A stretch of 64,000 nucleotides of DNA from Lysinibacillus antri (GCF_003977595.1 NZ_RYYR01000021.1:1-64000), one strand, 5' to 3'. Shown: positions 9,345-18,728, numbered from the stretch's first letter. Numbers and translations are program-made. Notes: generated by a model not told the origin, from the letters alone.

Positions 9345-10730
9345 CTAGTTAACTTTAATATTCAATCGTTTCATACGATATTGTAAACTTTGTCGACTTA
9401 TACCCAATTCTTTGGCGGTATTCGTTATATGATAATGATTTTTTTGTAACAATTGTTGAATATATTGCTTTTCAAAAAGGGCTAGTTGGTCAGCTAAGGT
9501 TGTATTCTCGGTATTATTCGGTTGCGAAAATACGGGAACGACATTAGCCTTCTTTGTTTCATTTTTACGATATTGATAAGGGAGATGGTGGAACTCAATC
9601 ATTGACTCATGGTTAATTAAATTTAATGAGGCCTCAATCACATGCTCTAATTCCCGCACGTTCCCTGGCCAATTATGAAATTCAAAAAATTGCAGTACTT
9701 CATTCGAAATACCTTGCACATTTAAATTAAACAACTGGTTATACTTTTTTATGAAATCTTCTACCAAAATTTCAATATCCGTAATACGTTCTCGTAATGG
9801 TGGAATAAATAACGTTACGACTGCTAAACGATAATACAAATCTTTGCGTAATCGATTATTGGCAATCGCATCGATGGGATCTTCATTAATCGTGGCAATT
9901 ACCCGTACGTCAATTGGAAATTCCTTTGTTCCACCAATTCTACGTACCTTTCTCTCTTGCAATACACGCAATAGTTTTGATTGAAGTGTAATATTTAGGG
10001 AATTCAATTCATCTAATAAAAGCGTGCCTCCCCCGGCTTGTTCAAATAATCCCGGACTATCAATCGCTCCTGTAAATGCACCTTTTGTTGTACCAAAGAG
10101 GATTGCTTCGATTAATGAATCTGGTAGGGCCGCACAATTTTGCGTAATAAACGGGGCATTTGCACGGTCACTTTCGGCATGAATACTTTGTGCAAAAAGT
10201 TCCTTACCGGTCCCGGTTTCACCAATAATTAAAACGTTTGAATTTGTACGAGTTGCCCGTTTTGCCAAGCTAATTACTTCAAGCAGTTCACTACTTTTTC
10301 CTATAATGTGGCTAAAGGTAAATTCTGTCTTTGTTTGCTTTAGATTTCGGCGTACTAAGCGCTCCATTTTCGTTACATCTGTGGCAATCTCAACCGCAGC
10401 GCAAATTTCTCCATCTATTTTAAGCGGAAATGTGTTGTTAACCGTCGTAATTTCAACACCTCGATTATTAAAGTATGTTTGCTTCACATTTACTACTTCT
10501 TCACCGTGTTCTAACGATTGTAGTAACGTACTACTTTGGTTCTCTTGAAATTGAAACACATCACGTACATTTTTATGTAATACATCTTCTTCATTCATTG
10601 CTTCCATTTCACGCATTTTCTTGTTATAGATAATCGTTTTCCCTACATGGTCAACTGCGTGAATGCCTACACCGACACGCTCAATAATTTCTTCGTATAG
10701 TTTTAATGCAATCGCTTGTTTTGATAACAA
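9345..10730 (-). CDS. rocR: RocR-type sigma-54-dependent transcriptional activator
   Basis: Predicted activator of arginine/ornithine catabolism. Order: N-terminal PAS-like sensor (about 15-125, with GVGIHAVDHVGKTIIYNKKM), sigma-54 interaction AAA+ domain (about 150-380) with Walker A GETGTGKE, the GAFTGA loop that touches sigma-54, Walker B GGTLLLDE, and a Fis-type HTH at the end (NTAKELGISRQSLQYRMKRL). The frame extends to an ATG at 10859, but a TTG at 10730 preceded by AGGTG gives 461 residues, which as I recall is the B. subtilis RocR length, and frees the upstream palindromes and promoter. It lies just upstream of rpoN and divergent from rocD. Confidence 0.92.
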   Translation of the reverse strand: MLSKQAIALKLYEEIIERVGVGIHAVDHVGKTIIYNKKMREMEAMNEEDVLHKNVRDVFQFQENQSSTLLQSLEHGEEVVNVKQTYFNNRGVEITTVNNTFPLKIDGEICAAVEIATDVTKMERLVRRNLKQTKTEFTFSHIIGKSSELLEVISLAKRATRTNSNVLIIGETGTGKELFAQSIHAESDRANAPFITQNCAALPDSLIEAILFGTTKGAFTGAIDSPGLFEQAGGGTLLLDELNSLNITLQSKLLRVLQERKVRRIGGTKEFPIDVRVIATINEDPIDAIANNRLRKDLYYRLAVVTLFIPPLRERITDIEILVEDFIKKYNQLFNLNVQGISNEVLQFFEFHNWPGNVRELEHVIEASLNLINHESMIEFHHLPYQYRKNETKKANVVPVFSQPNNTENTTLADQLALFEKQYIQQLLQKNHYHITNTAKELGISRQSLQYRMKRLNIKVN

Positions 10731-10792
10731 ATTTAACACCTCACCATTATCATACCGCAAAATTATTTGGCAAAGTAGCCCGCCCATTATTT

Positions 10793-10818
10793 TTTTGCGC
10801 AAAATTTCTTTGCAAAAG
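10793..10818. promoter_or_regulatory. Paired palindromes, probable RocR upstream activating sites
   Basis: A perfect palindrome TTTTGCGCAAAA (10793-10804) and a second, CTTTGCAAAAG with core TTTGCAAA (10809-10816), lie about 65-85 bp upstream of the expected rocD transcription start. Position and pairing fit enhancer sites for a hexameric sigma-54 activator. They are between rocR (with the TTG start) and rocD, so they could serve both. Confidence 0.7.
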
Positions 10819-10852
10819 AGATCCAATTGCTTAAATTTGCTCAATAGAAAAG

Positions 10853-10870
10853 TTGGCATGGAAATTGCTT
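10853..10870 (+). promoter_or_regulatory. Sigma-54 (-24/-12) promoter of rocD
   Basis: TTGGCATGGAAATTGCTT matches the TTGGCAC-N5-TTGCW consensus at all key positions, with GG and GC separated by exactly ten bases. Transcription would start near 10881 and read rightward into rocD through a leader of about 170 nt. Confidence 0.88.
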
Positions 10871-11050
10871 ATAATTAAGTGAGGAAAGAAAATTGAAATT
10901 AATATTTCGCATTGTTCTTTATTTCTTCTATCAATAATTTATTCAATTATGGGAATGAATAATGTAATACTGGCTTTTTCAATCATCATTTGGATTAAAG
11001 CATTATTGACCAGTTTTCATTTGTAAATATTTTTTAAGGAGGAATTTGAT

Positions 11051-12244
11051 ATGACTAAAAAATCAACTACTGTGATTGAGCTTACAGAAAATTTAGGTGC
11101 TCATAATTACCATCCACTACCGATTGTAATTTCCGAAGCTGAAGGCGTTTGGGTGCAAGATCCTGAAGGCAACAAATATATGGATATGCTATCGGCTTAT
11201 TCTGCATTAAACCAAGGTCACCGTCATCCAAAAATTATTAAAGCACTAGTTGATCAAGCGAATCGTGTTACGTTAACGTCTCGCGCTTTCCATAACGATC
11301 AACTTGCACCTTGGTACGAAAAACTAACAAAAATGTCTGGAAAAAACATGGTACTACCGATGAACACGGGTGCTGAAGCTGTTGAATCTGCCATTAAAGT
11401 AGCTCGTCGCTGGGCTTATGAAGTAAAAGGAGTAGAAGACAACAAAGCTGAAATTATCGGTTGTAACGGAAACTTCCATGGTCGTACAATGGGTGCTGTA
11501 TCCCTTTCTTCTGAAAAAGAATATCAACGTGGATTCGGACCAATGTTACCTGGATTTAAATTAATTCCTTATGGTGATGCTGAAGCACTTAAAGCTGCAA
11601 TCACGCCAAATACTGCTGCGTTTATCCTTGAACCAATTCAAGGTGAAGCTGGAATCGTTATGCCCCCAGAAGGCTTCCTAAAAGCAGCGGAGCAAATTTG
11701 TAAGGAAAATAACGTTCTATTTATTACGGACGAAATCCAAACAGGTCTTGCACGTACTGGAAAAATGTTTGCTCACCAATGGGAAGGCGTAACACCAGAT
11801 GTCATTATCCTTGGGAAAGCACTTGGTGGAGGTGTAATGCCAATTTCAGCCGTACTAGCGAACAATGATGTTTTAGGCGTTTTAAACCCAGGCTCTCACG
11901 GTTCAACTTTCGGTGGTAACCCACTTGCATGTGCTGTTTCATTAGCTTCTTTAGAAGTTTTAGAAGAAGAAAGTTTAACGGAACGCTCTTTAGAGTTAGG
12001 AAACTACTTCCAAGAGCAGTTACGTGCCATCGATCACCCTTCAATTAAAGAAGTACGTGGAAGAGGATTATTTATCGGTGTTGAATTATCAGAACCTGCT
12101 CGTAAATACTGTGAAGAATTAATGAATCTTGGTTTACTGTGTAAAGAAACTCATGACTTTGTTATTCGCTTCGCACCACCATTAATTATTTCAAAAGAAG
12201 AAATCGACTGGGCTTTAGAAAGAATCCGAAAAGTATTTGCCTAG
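11051..12244 (+). CDS. rocD: Ornithine aminotransferase
   Basis: Predicted 397-residue PLP-dependent class III aminotransferase converting ornithine and 2-oxoglutarate to glutamate-5-semialdehyde and glutamate in the arginase pathway. Visible family marks: [17 protein letters not shown], the cofactor-stacking region [22 protein letters not shown], and the Schiff-base lysine in [22 protein letters not shown] precedes the ATG. The sigma-54 promoter and UAS pair upstream and the neighbouring rocR and rpoN tie it to arginine or ornithine induction. No rocE or rocF follows here, unlike B. subtilis, so it is apparently monocistronic. Confidence 0.95.
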   Translation: MTKKSTTVIELTENLGAHNYHPLPIVISEAEGVWVQDPEGNKYMDMLSAYSALNQGHRHPKIIKALVDQANRVTLTSRAFHNDQLAPWYEKLTKMSGKNMVLPMNTGAEAVESAIKVARRWAYEVKGVEDNKAEIIGCNGNFHGRTMGAVSLSSEKEYQRGFGPMLPGFKLIPYGDAEALKAAITPNTAAFILEPIQGEAGIVMPPEGFLKAAEQICKENNVLFITDEIQTGLARTGKMFAHQWEGVTPDVIILGKALGGGVMPISAVLANNDVLGVLNPGSHGSTFGGNPLACAVSLASLEVLEEESLTERSLELGNYFQEQLRAIDHPSIKEVRGRGLFIGVELSEPARKYCEELMNLGLLCKETHDFVIRFAPPLIISKEEIDWALERIRKVFA

Positions 12245-12286
12245 TGCCAGGCACCCAAACAATTCTGAAAAATGAAATGTACTCAT

Positions 12287-12322
12287 GAGGGAATTCGAAA
12301 TGTTTCGAATCCCCTCTTTTTT
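12287..12322 (+). terminator. rocD terminator
   Basis: GAGGGAATTCGAA pairs with TTTCGAATCCCCTC, allowing one bulge, followed by six T. A small palindrome GTGCCAGGCAC sits just after the rocD stop (12244-12254). Confidence 0.9.
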
Positions 12323-12354
12323 ACGTTATGATTGGTCAGAGGTGAGTTTTACAA

Positions 12355-12906
12355 ATGAAAACAGTTTACGTGACAGGTTATCGTCCCCATGAGTTAGGCA
12401 TTTTTAACGATAAACATCCTGGTATACCTATTATTAAAAAAGCGATTGAAAACCAATTACTTACTTTAATCGATACCGGTCTAGATTGGGTTGTCATCAG
12501 TGGTCAGCAAGGAGTGGAAACATGGACTGCGGAAGTCATTCATGAGCTAAAGAAACAGCATCCCCATTTAAAATATTCCGTCATTACGCCTTTTTTAGAG
12601 CAAGAAAAAAACTGGAACGAACAAAAGCAACAAAAATATTTCACCGTTGTAAATCAAGCGGACTTTGTTACAAGCGTTACAAAACGCCCCTACGAAGCAC
12701 CATGGCAGTTTATTGAAAAGGACAAATTTATTATTCAAAACACAGATGGCATATTACTTGTCTATGATGAGGATAATGAAGGATCTCCGAAATATGTAAA
12801 AAGATTAGCCACCAAGTTCGCTGAAACACATATGTATGAAGTGATTGAAATTAATGCCTATGACCTTCAAATGGTAGCTGAAGAAATGCAACAGAACAAT
12901 TGGTAA
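12355..12906 (+). CDS. ypsA: YpsA family protein (DUF1273, SLOG fold)
   Basis: Predicted 183-residue cytoplasmic protein of the YpsA/DUF1273 family, a Rossmann-like SLOG fold thought to bind a nucleotide or ADP-ribose-like ligand; YpsA of B. subtilis affects cell division. Seen: N-terminal VYVTGYRPHELGIF, the glycine loop VVISGQQGVETW (about 45-56), and GILLVYDEDNEGSPKYV near 125. AGAGGTGAG lies before the ATG. In many Firmicutes ypsA is beside gpsB; here it is not, but follows the rocD terminator, so it is probably its own unit. Confidence 0.88.
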   Translation: MKTVYVTGYRPHELGIFNDKHPGIPIIKKAIENQLLTLIDTGLDWVVISGQQGVETWTAEVIHELKKQHPHLKYSVITPFLEQEKNWNEQKQQKYFTVVNQADFVTSVTKRPYEAPWQFIEKDKFIIQNTDGILLVYDEDNEGSPKYVKRLATKFAETHMYEVIEINAYDLQMVAEEMQQNNW

Positions 12907-13014
12907 GGCTCCCTTTACAATTTTTTTACTTTTATTTACTTAATTTTCAGACTTTTTAATATTTTCCTGTTATAATAAATATAATATTATATACAGATTA
13001 AAGGAGATGAATCT

Positions 13015-13323
13015 ATGGAGTTAAGAATAGTATATGAGTCAAAACCAATCAATGTTTCTCACGATACGTACAGAAGGGAATGCCGTTATACAAGAGGTAT
13101 TCACATCCCATTTGAGGACTTTGTTGAAATTTTAAATGACATGTCCCATGATATAAAATTGTACTTTGATTTTCATAATCCCGGAAAGCAAATCGCACCT
13201 GGCACTTATTTAAACGGGCATTCTGGGTTAGAAAGATCCATTGCGAGCTACTACCAAAATCGAAAAAACACATGCATTGATGGAATTAATACCGGCAAAG
13301 ATTTTTATGTGAAAATCATTTAA
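13015..13323 (+). CDS. Small protein of unknown function
   Basis: Predicted 102-residue soluble protein, not recognised. It is rich in charged and aromatic residues, with no membrane segment or signal peptide. AAAGGAGATG lies before the ATG and a TATAAT (12971-12976) lies about 40 bp upstream, so it is probably expressed on its own. A strong terminator follows at 13361. Confidence 0.75.
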   Translation: MELRIVYESKPINVSHDTYRRECRYTRGIHIPFEDFVEILNDMSHDIKLYFDFHNPGKQIAPGTYLNGHSGLERSIASYYQNRKNTCIDGINTGKDFYVKII

Positions 13324-13360
13324 AACTTATGAGGTGACAATAAAAGTGAATACCCAATAG

Positions 13361-13416
13361 AAACACCGCCTGTTCGTTAAGCAAACGCTTATCAAACAAG
13401 CGGTGTTTAATTTTTT
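13361..13416 (+). terminator. Terminator after the 102-residue gene
   Basis: AACACCGCCTGTT and AACAAGCGGTGTT form a stem with one mismatch around a loop containing AAGCAAACGCTT, followed by AATTTTTT. Confidence 0.85.
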
Positions 13417-13458
13417 CTCCCCTATCTTTTTTATTTTAAATTATTCGACAAATCAAAT

Positions 13459-13477
13459 GATAACGATTTTTATTATC
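13459..13477. promoter_or_regulatory. Fur-box-like site upstream of fumC
   Basis: GATAACGATTTTTATTATC agrees with the classical 19-bp Fur consensus at 15 of 19 positions and overlaps a possible TATTAT -10 element. It lies about 150 bp upstream of the fumarase start. Iron control of this gene is inference. Confidence 0.5.
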
Positions 13478-13527
13478 ATATAACCTTCTTATTTCGAGTT
13501 AACCCCTCAGATTCTCGAATAAATTTT

Positions 13528-13568
13528 ATGTAAAGTGGTAAATCTTATATGGATTTACCACTTTACAT
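13528..13568. repeat. Perfect 17-bp inverted repeat before fumC
   Basis: ATGTAAAGTGGTAAATC (13528-13544) is exactly complementary to GATTTACCACTTTACAT (13552-13568) around a 7-nt loop. No T-run follows, so it is not a standard terminator. It lies 55 nt before the fumC start, either as an operator or as an mRNA leader hairpin. Confidence 0.85.
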
Positions 13569-13623
13569 TATGAATTCTAATTTTCATTGAAATTTACATA
13601 TACTATATAAAGGAGTGGATAGT

Positions 13624-15015
13624 ATGGACTATCGTATTGAAAAAGACACATTAGGTGAGGTACGAGTGCCCGCTGATAAAATATGGGGGGCCCAAACGCA
13701 AAGAAGTAAGGAAAATTTCCAAATTGGCGAAGAAAAAATGCCCATTGAGATTATCCGTGCATTTGCGACATTAAAAAAAGCAGCAGCCATTGCAAACAAT
13801 AAATTAGGGAAACTCCCACAAGCAAAAACAAACGCTATTGTGACTGCTACTGATGAAATTTTATCTGGTAAATGGGACGAGCATTTCCCACTCGTAGTAT
13901 GGCAAACGGGTAGTGGCACACAATCTAATATGAATGTGAACGAAGTTATCGCCTACCGTGCAAATCAATTGTTAGCAGAACTTGGTGAACAAGATCGTGT
14001 TCATCCGAATGATGATGTGAATAAATCGCAAAGCTCGAATGACACATTCCCTACTGCTTTACATATTGCCGCTGTGGAAATTGTTGAAAACTATTTAATG
14101 CCACGACTTCAATTATTAAAAGCCACGCTTAAAGAAAAAACAGAGAAGTTTAACGATATTATTAAAATTGGTCGTACCCATTTACAAGATGCCACACCAT
14201 TAACTCTTGGACAAGAAATTAGCGGTTGGCACCATATGTTAATGAAGTGTGAGAAAATGATTATGGTGAACACGCAATTTTTAAAAGATCTAGCTATTGG
14301 TGGTACTGCTGTAGGAACTGGCATTAATGCACACCCGAAATTTGGGGATATGGTAGCTGAAGAAATTAGCACGCTTACTGGGAAAACCTTTACTTCTTCA
14401 GAAAATAAGTTCCACGCATTAACAAGTCATGATGAAATTGTTTCTGTGCACGGTGCGTTAAAAGCATTAGCCGTGGACTTAATGAAAATCGCCAATGATG
14501 TACGCTGGCTAGCAAGTGGTCCGCGCAGTGGAATTGGCGAAATTACAATCCCTGAAAATGAACCAGGCAGCTCTATTATGCCTGGGAAAGTAAACCCTAC
14601 TCAAAGTGAAGCATTAACCATGGTTGTCACACAAGTGGTTGGAAATGACGCAACGATTGCATTTGCTGCATCACAAGGGAACTTTGAATTGAATGTATTT
14701 AAACCTGTTATTATTTATAACTTCCTACAATCTGCACGCCTATTAGCGGATGCGATGAAATCCTTCAACGATAACTGTGCGATTGGGATTGAGCCAAATA
14801 TGGAAGTGCTTGAGAAAAACTTAGAAAACTCACTAATGCTTGTAACAGCATTAAACCCATATATTGGTTACGAGAACGCTGCAAAAATTGCGAAAAAAGC
14901 ACACAAGGAAGGCACAACATTAAAGGAATCTGCCATTTCTCTTGGTCTTTTAACCGAAGAACAATTTAATGAATATGTGGATCCGAAGAAAATGATTTAT
15001 CCGAATGCGGAATAA
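13624..15015 (+). CDS. fumC: Class II fumarate hydratase
   Basis: Predicted 463-residue iron-independent fumarase that interconverts fumarate and malate in the TCA cycle (CitG of B. subtilis). The superfamily signature [11 protein letters not shown] lies near residue 315; the other active-site segments [12 protein letters not shown] and [16 protein letters not shown] are present. An in-frame GTG at 13615 exists, but the ATG at 13624 has AGGAG eight bases upstream and is preferred. It stands alone, with a long perfect hairpin and a Fur-like site upstream. Confidence 0.96.
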   Translation: MDYRIEKDTLGEVRVPADKIWGAQTQRSKENFQIGEEKMPIEIIRAFATLKKAAAIANNKLGKLPQAKTNAIVTATDEILSGKWDEHFPLVVWQTGSGTQSNMNVNEVIAYRANQLLAELGEQDRVHPNDDVNKSQSSNDTFPTALHIAAVEIVENYLMPRLQLLKATLKEKTEKFNDIIKIGRTHLQDATPLTLGQEISGWHHMLMKCEKMIMVNTQFLKDLAIGGTAVGTGINAHPKFGDMVAEEISTLTGKTFTSSENKFHALTSHDEIVSVHGALKALAVDLMKIANDVRWLASGPRSGIGEITIPENEPGSSIMPGKVNPTQSEALTMVVTQVVGNDATIAFAASQGNFELNVFKPVIIYNFLQSARLLADAMKSFNDNCAIGIEPNMEVLEKNLENSLMLVTALNPYIGYENAAKIAKKAHKEGTTLKESAISLGLLTEEQFNEYVDPKKMIYPNAE

Positions 15016-15017
15016 GA

Positions 15018-15110
15018 AAAACGTAAGGCGCTCGTCCAGCTCCGAAAGAAACTGGGGACTTCCGAGGAGCTAGACACTGTTCAAACTCGTAAAATTTATA
15101 CTTTCTTTTA
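15018..15110. repeat. Short relative of the GC-rich palindromic repeat
   Basis: Contains AGCTCCGAAAG paired with CTTCCGAGGAGCT and then the tail CTAGACACTGTTCAAACTC...TATACTTTCTT. The tail matches the tail of the repeat at 58949-59098 almost base for base. It begins directly after fumC. Confidence 0.7.
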
Positions 15111-15112
15111 AA

Positions 15113-15166
15113 AGAGACATAGGAGATTTAGAATTACGGTTCTTAATCTCCTACTGTCTTTTTTAA
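15113..15166. terminator. Bidirectional terminator-like hairpin
   Basis: AGACATAGGAGATT pairs with AATCTCCTACTGTCT, with a small internal mismatch, followed by TTTTTT. It separates fumC from the kinase gene. The rest of 15016-15334 holds the repeat above and AT-rich sequence. Confidence 0.8.
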
Positions 15167-15334
15167 AAAGCAAAATTGTAATACGACTTATTCGATATTA
15201 AGTGCTAAATAGTTATTGTTGCACTTATTTTTTATTATGTCGTATGTTAAATTTGATGATTTAGATTTTTCACTTCTTTATGAGATTTCTTAATCCAAGT
15301 AATAAATGCATTTTAGCTTGAAAGGAACAAACCT

Positions 15335-16285
15335 ATGACGCATTCCATTCTATGTATTGGTGAACTATTAATTGATTTTTTCTGTAATGACAGAGATGTA
15401 AATCTTCAACAAGGACAAACCTTTACGAAGCAAGCGGGTGGCGCCCCAGCGAATGTTTGTGCAGCCATTGCAAAGCTCGGTGGAAAAGCCTACTTCATGG
15501 GGAAAGTAGGGGCCGATCCGTTTGGTGATTTTCTTGAGAGTACTTTGCAATCATTAAACGTTCAGACTGATTATTTACTAAAAGATTCTAACTATCCCAC
15601 TACACTAGCATTTGTTTCTCTTCAAGGTGATGGACAACGAGACTTTATTTTCAATCGAGGTGCTGACGCTCAACTAGATACAGAGGATATTTCCTTTGAA
15701 GTATTGAAATCTATGAAAATCATGCACTTTGGTTCAGCAACAGCTCTACTGCCAGGGCCCTTACAAAAAACTTATCTCGAATTGTTATCCTTAGCCAAAA
15801 AGAATGACTGTTTTATTTCCTTTGACCCGAATTTCCGAACAGATTTATGGAAAGGTCACGAGCAGCAATTTATCCAACAAGCATCCGAATGTATGGCTTT
15901 TTGTGATTTTGTAAAGGTAAGTGACGAGGAATTAATACTTCTAACAAATGAAAATGATTTACACAAGGCAGCTGAAGTTTTACATAAGGTAGGAGCAAAT
16001 TGTATCGCCGTCACATTGGGGAAAGATGGTACGTTCTTTTCTTTTAATGGGCGGTCAACCCTCATACCAAGCATCCATATTGACGCGATTGATACTACTG
16101 GTGCTGGGGACGCTTTCGTTGGTGCCCTATTATTTCAATTAAGCAAAGTAGATGATTGGCAAACGATTTCCTTTGAGGAATGGGAACAAATTATTCAATT
16201 TAGCAATAAAGTCGGGGCCATTGTTTGTGAAAAAGTGGGTGCTATTGAATCGCTTCCTACTTTGGAGGAGGTTCTTTCTAGATGA
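15335..16285 (+). CDS. PfkB-family sugar kinase, probable fructokinase
   Basis: Predicted 316-residue ribokinase-fold kinase using ATP to phosphorylate a sugar, most likely fructose. The N-terminal CIGELLIDF and the glycine-rich QAGGAPANVCAAIAKLGG (about 30-48) are family signature 1. The C-terminal DTTGAGDAFVGALL (near 250) holds the anion hole and catalytic Asp. AAAGGAA precedes the ATG. No PTS or glycosidase gene is adjacent, so the substrate is by family resemblance only; an aminoimidazole riboside or 2-keto-3-deoxygluconate kinase is possible. Confidence 0.88.
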   Translation: MTHSILCIGELLIDFFCNDRDVNLQQGQTFTKQAGGAPANVCAAIAKLGGKAYFMGKVGADPFGDFLESTLQSLNVQTDYLLKDSNYPTTLAFVSLQGDGQRDFIFNRGADAQLDTEDISFEVLKSMKIMHFGSATALLPGPLQKTYLELLSLAKKNDCFISFDPNFRTDLWKGHEQQFIQQASECMAFCDFVKVSDEELILLTNENDLHKAAEVLHKVGANCIAVTLGKDGTFFSFNGRSTLIPSIHIDAIDTTGAGDAFVGALLFQLSKVDDWQTISFEEWEQIIQFSNKVGAIVCEKVGAIESLPTLEEVLSR

Positions 16286-16342
16286 GTGGATGGTATCAGG
16301 TTATACTGATGCGATAGAGGTTGAGTATTTTCCGGGAAGCTA

Positions 16343-16507
16343 TTTGTGGGCGTTTGCTGCTCGATTGTGGGCACTTGCTGCAATTTGAGGGCACATAATC
16401 ACTAGTTGTGGGCGTTTACTCACCGGTTGTGGGCGTTTACCGCTATTTGAGGGCGATTGGACTCCTTTGTGACCACTTGCTCCCATTCGCGAGCGCATCC
16501 ATCCCTA
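16343..16507. repeat. Degenerate ~20-bp tandem repeat
   Basis: About eight imperfect units of 19-22 bp follow one another, each beginning TTTGTGGGCG, TTGTGGGCAC, TTTGAGGGCA, TTGTGGGCGT or a weaker form, and decaying toward the right. They fill the space between the kinase stop and the terminator. No coding function is evident. Confidence 0.8.
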
Positions 16508-16524
16508 TCTGATTCCACCAAAAA

Positions 16525-16561
16525 AGGTGTTTCCAAACTCCTGAAAAGTTTAGAAACACCT
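16525..16561. terminator. Bidirectional terminator between the kinase gene and pbuX
   Basis: AGGTGTTTCCAAAC pairs with AGTTTAGAAACACCT, almost perfectly, with an A-run on the left and T-rich sequence on the right. The genes on either side converge. Confidence 0.85.
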
Positions 16562-16567
16562 AATCTA

Positions 16568-17869
16568 TTATTTTACTTCTACAGTTTCCGCGTGCATTGG
16601 GTCCACTCTTTTTGGACCAATCATATTAAATACAATATTGAGTACAATGGCTGTCAACGAACCACATACGATTCCGTTTGAAGTTAAAATTGAAACGCTC
16701 TCTGGTAGTACCGCAAAAATATTTGGTACAAACACAACACCTGCGCCAAGACCTACTGAAATGGCTGCTACCATTGCATTTTCAGGAGAAAGTGAAATTT
16801 CTGGCGCTAACATCGTAATCCCTTGCGTTACAACCATACCAAACATCGCTAGCATTGCCCCACCAAGAACAGCTGTTGGAATGATCGTTGTTAATGCTGC
16901 TACTTTTGGTAAGAACCCAAGCGTAACTAACATAGCCCCTGTAATAAAGATCACTTTACGCTCTTTTACGCCAGTCATTTTTAAAAGTCCCACGTTTTGA
17001 GAAAATGTTGTATATGGGAATGCGTTAAAAATACCACCAACAATCGAAGCTAACCCTTCTGAACGGTACCCTCTTGCTAAATCCTTTGAATCTAGTTTTT
17101 GTTTCGTAATGTCTCCTAGGGCAAAATAAACACCTGAAGATTCTACTAATGAAACCATTGCAACTAGTGTCATCGTTATAATCGCACCTAAGTCAAACGT
17201 AGGTGTTCCAAAGTAAAACGGTTGAACCATATGGAACCAAGATGCGTCTGTTACCGGCGAGAAATCCACCTTACCCATGAACGCTGCAATAATTGTAGCG
17301 ACCACTAAACCTAGTAAAATCGAAATCGCACGTGTAAACCCTGTCGCAAAACGATAAATAACCAAAATGATAACCAAAGTAATCATTGCTAATGCGATAT
17401 TCGAAGCTGAACCAAAATCAGGAGCACCTTGTCCCCCACCCATGTTGTTAACAGCTACAGGAATTAACGATATCCCGATAATTGTTACAACCGATCCTGT
17501 TACAACTGGAGGGAAGAACTTAACTAATTTCCCGAAGAATCCTGAAATTAACACGACAATAATTCCTGAAGTAATAACTGCTCCGTAAATCGCACCAATT
17601 CCCTTATCGGATCCGATTGCGATGATCGGGAATACAGCAGTAAATGTACAACCTAATACAACAGGCAATCCAATACCGAACATTTTCCCGCGCATCACTT
17701 GTAACAATGTGGCAATCCCACACATCATAATATCGATTGCAACTAAATAAGTCATTTGTGTAGAATCAAAGCCTAATTCCCCACCGATAATAAGTGGAAC
17801 TAAAATAGCACCTGCATACATGGCTAATAAATGTTGGATACCAAGCGTGGTTGCTTTTGCGTTGTTCAT
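16568..17869 (-). CDS. pbuX: Xanthine permease (NCS2 family)
   Basis: Predicted 433-residue nucleobase:cation symporter with about 12-14 membrane spans, taking up xanthine. The NCS2 signature appears as FSQNVGLLKMTGVKERKV (about 290-307). It lies 16 bp downstream of xpt, giving the conserved xpt-pbuX salvage operon of Bacilli. Expression should follow the guanine-type riboswitch ahead of xpt. Confidence 0.95.
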   Translation of the reverse strand: MNNAKATTLGIQHLLAMYAGAILVPLIIGGELGFDSTQMTYLVAIDIMMCGIATLLQVMRGKMFGIGLPVVLGCTFTAVFPIIAIGSDKGIGAIYGAVITSGIIVVLISGFFGKLVKFFPPVVTGSVVTIIGISLIPVAVNNMGGGQGAPDFGSASNIALAMITLVIILVIYRFATGFTRAISILLGLVVATIIAAFMGKVDFSPVTDASWFHMVQPFYFGTPTFDLGAIITMTLVAMVSLVESSGVYFALGDITKQKLDSKDLARGYRSEGLASIVGGIFNAFPYTTFSQNVGLLKMTGVKERKVIFITGAMLVTLGFLPKVAALTTIIPTAVLGGAMLAMFGMVVTQGITMLAPEISLSPENAMVAAISVGLGAGVVFVPNIFAVLPESVSILTSNGIVCGSLTAIVLNIVFNMIGPKRVDPMHAETVEVK

Positions 17870-17885
17870 TTGAACGATTTCCCCC

Positions 17886-18488
<603 letters not shown>

Positions 18489-18500
18489 TTAAAATTAGAC

Positions 18501-18544
18501 ATCCGCCCGGGGCTTTATCTTCATTCGCTCAATGAAGATAAAAA
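18501..18544. repeat. Remnant of the three-palindrome repeat in the xpt leader
   Basis: TCCGCCCGGGGCTTTATCTT followed by a CATT...AATG hairpin and GAAGATAAAA matches the right third of the element at 33017-33147, where the same string precedes the ATCTTCATT/AATGAAGAT stem. It lies between the riboswitch terminator and the xpt ribosome site. Confidence 0.65.
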
Positions 18545-18728
18545 AACTCGAAAAACTTATTCCGCCATGAGTGGAACAAGTCTTTCGAGTATCTGTTCGA
18601 AAGTAAATAGATAATAAAATACCCTAAACTAAATAGGACATTCATCATCTAAACATTGTCTCTCATAGTCGACTTATTTACGGTAAGTCGGTAGAAACTT
18701 GCGAGCCATATTCTCGCTATTATATGAG
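18540..18728 (-). ncRNA. Purine (guanine-type) riboswitch with intrinsic terminator
   Basis: Minus-strand aptamer at 18662-18728. P1 pairs CTCATAT with TATGAG; the conserved ATAATAGCGAGAATATGGC, AGTTTCTACC and CCGTAAAT blocks follow, with L2 and L3 able to form the kissing loop. The position equivalent to nucleotide 74 is C (in TCGACTATG), which pairs with guanine or hypoxanthine rather than adenine. Downstream, ACTCGAAAGACTTGTTCC and its complement form a long stem followed by seven T (18540-18590), the OFF-state terminator. A palindrome ATCGCG/CGCGAT lies just upstream of the aptamer (18737-18755). It controls xpt-pbuX. Confidence 0.96.

Noticed and set aside
9345-10859. 504-residue start for RocR at the ATG 10859
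   Set aside because: The extra 43 residues do not align with RocR, have no ribosome site, and would cover the -24/-12 promoter and the palindromes. TTG at 10730 restores the family length.
10950-11010. TGGCTTTTTCAATCA as a second sigma-54 promoter for rocD
   Set aside because: The -12 part lacks GC at the required distance; the site at 10853-10870 is far better.
13378-13394. AAGCAAACGCTT as a CcpA cre site
   Set aside because: It forms the loop of the terminator at 13361-13416 and lies downstream of a gene.
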